A model generated the notes under the pieces. It saw only the letters and a list, made by a program, of their open reading frames with translations, did no database searches and was not told where the DNA came from. A stretch of 64,000 bases of DNA from Notospermus geniculatus (lineage: Eukaryota; Nemertea; Pilidiophora; Heteronemertea; Lineidae): the NCBI GenBank assembly GCA_002633025.1, contig NMRB01001872.1, positions 28,810 through 92,809 of the forward strand, written 5' to 3'. Position numbers and translations under genes: made by a program. This document shows positions 63,421-64,000 of this stretch, piece after piece. The stretch's first letter is position 1. The number at the start of each line of letters is the position of its first letter.

Positions 63421-64000
63421 GCCTGGGTAGACTTAGTGCAATCCGTAGGAACCTGGTGAGGTTGGTCAGGTTTCTTTAGTGCTTGCGCGCAGTTAAAATA
63501 TGTGGTACAATGGCAATAACTTGGGCATCAACAAATAATACACCACTCGTCTGAGTTTCAGAAACTCAATTTGGTATCATTGCAAACATGTTGCACATAA
63601 ATCTTATTTTATTTCTTTTGCCATAGTTTTGTTATTTGAATATATTTTCACAGAAAAGCAATGTACTTGATATGAGAAGTAATGCATACATGACTCGCGC
63701 GATGTGTGTGTATTTGGAGAAAGAATATTTAATTGATTGCGGTAATTATGACCAAAGGGATAAAATAAGAATTATCCTCAACCTATACATAATGATATCT
63801 GATGACGTTGATATACGTCAAATGAGTACTGTATTGTTTTTGAATGCATAAATGTTTTCAACTGGTAACTTTGGTAACACCATAAATGTCAACAAGACGT
63901 GAATACTATAGAATAGTGACCGACTTTACTCTCTGGTTCGGTAAGAACCTAATGCCTTCCACCTGTAGAAGTCACTGGATGCCATGTCTTGATGTTGCTC
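63421..64000. other. No feature recognised
   Basis: Non-coding DNA to the end of the window. Short frames only. Confidence 0.5.

Overview
Eukaryotic, repeat-dense genomic DNA, most likely from a marine invertebrate deuterostome (echinoderm, hemichordate or similar). This placement is an inference from intron-containing genes with GT/AG splice sites, Polinton, Penelope, Harbinger, MULE and Tigger elements side by side, and a huge excess of the palindromes TAGGCCTA, TACATGTA and TACCGGTA. No operons, Shine-Dalgarno sites or bacterial genes are present. There is one 424-base N gap (45685-46108) and three single N bases.

Layout. 1-9200: non-coding DNA with foldback and Harbinger-type MITEs and a degenerate tandem array. 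9211-13792: a four-exon MULE transposase gene (779 codons, all splice phases consistent) between two 208-bp direct repeats, with a 72-bp tandem array in front of it. 13793-23430: MITEs, a 2.1-kb inverted-repeat element, a Penelope-like retroelement with inverted terminal arms, hammerhead-like motifs and a 12-bp target duplication, and copies of a repeat containing a tRNA-like box. 23440-42700: an ADAMTS-type metalloprotease gene on the minus strand (38014 down to 25959). Its 3' half is duplicated (42554 down to 40644) inside a roughly 4-kb segmental duplication, and insertions differ between the copies. A Polinton end, a LINE fragment and a Tc1-like element lie in its middle. 42700-50660: tRNA-like SINEs, MITEs, a Tigger remnant, and a 1072-bp element inserted in a tRNA-like repeat. 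50670-55819: a broken Polinton (integrase twice, N-terminal part of DNA polymerase B, terminal hairpin) itself hit by MITEs. 55820-64000: a LINE reverse-transcriptase fragment, several perfect hairpins, a 788-bp element with a 9-bp target duplication, and a 1-kb foldback.

The main new observation concerns small scars. Wherever two related copies can be compared inside this window, they often differ by exactly six bases that turn TA into TA-GGCC-TA, TA-CATG-TA or TA-CCGG-TA. These octamers are what an element that duplicates TA and leaves two terminal bases from each end would leave on excision. They may therefore be very numerous Tc1/mariner-type excision footprints, and they may explain the genome's characteristic TAGGCCTA signature. 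Secondary highlights are the Polinton terminal hairpins, whose arms change sequence together between copies, and the hammerhead-like cores linked to Penelope ends.
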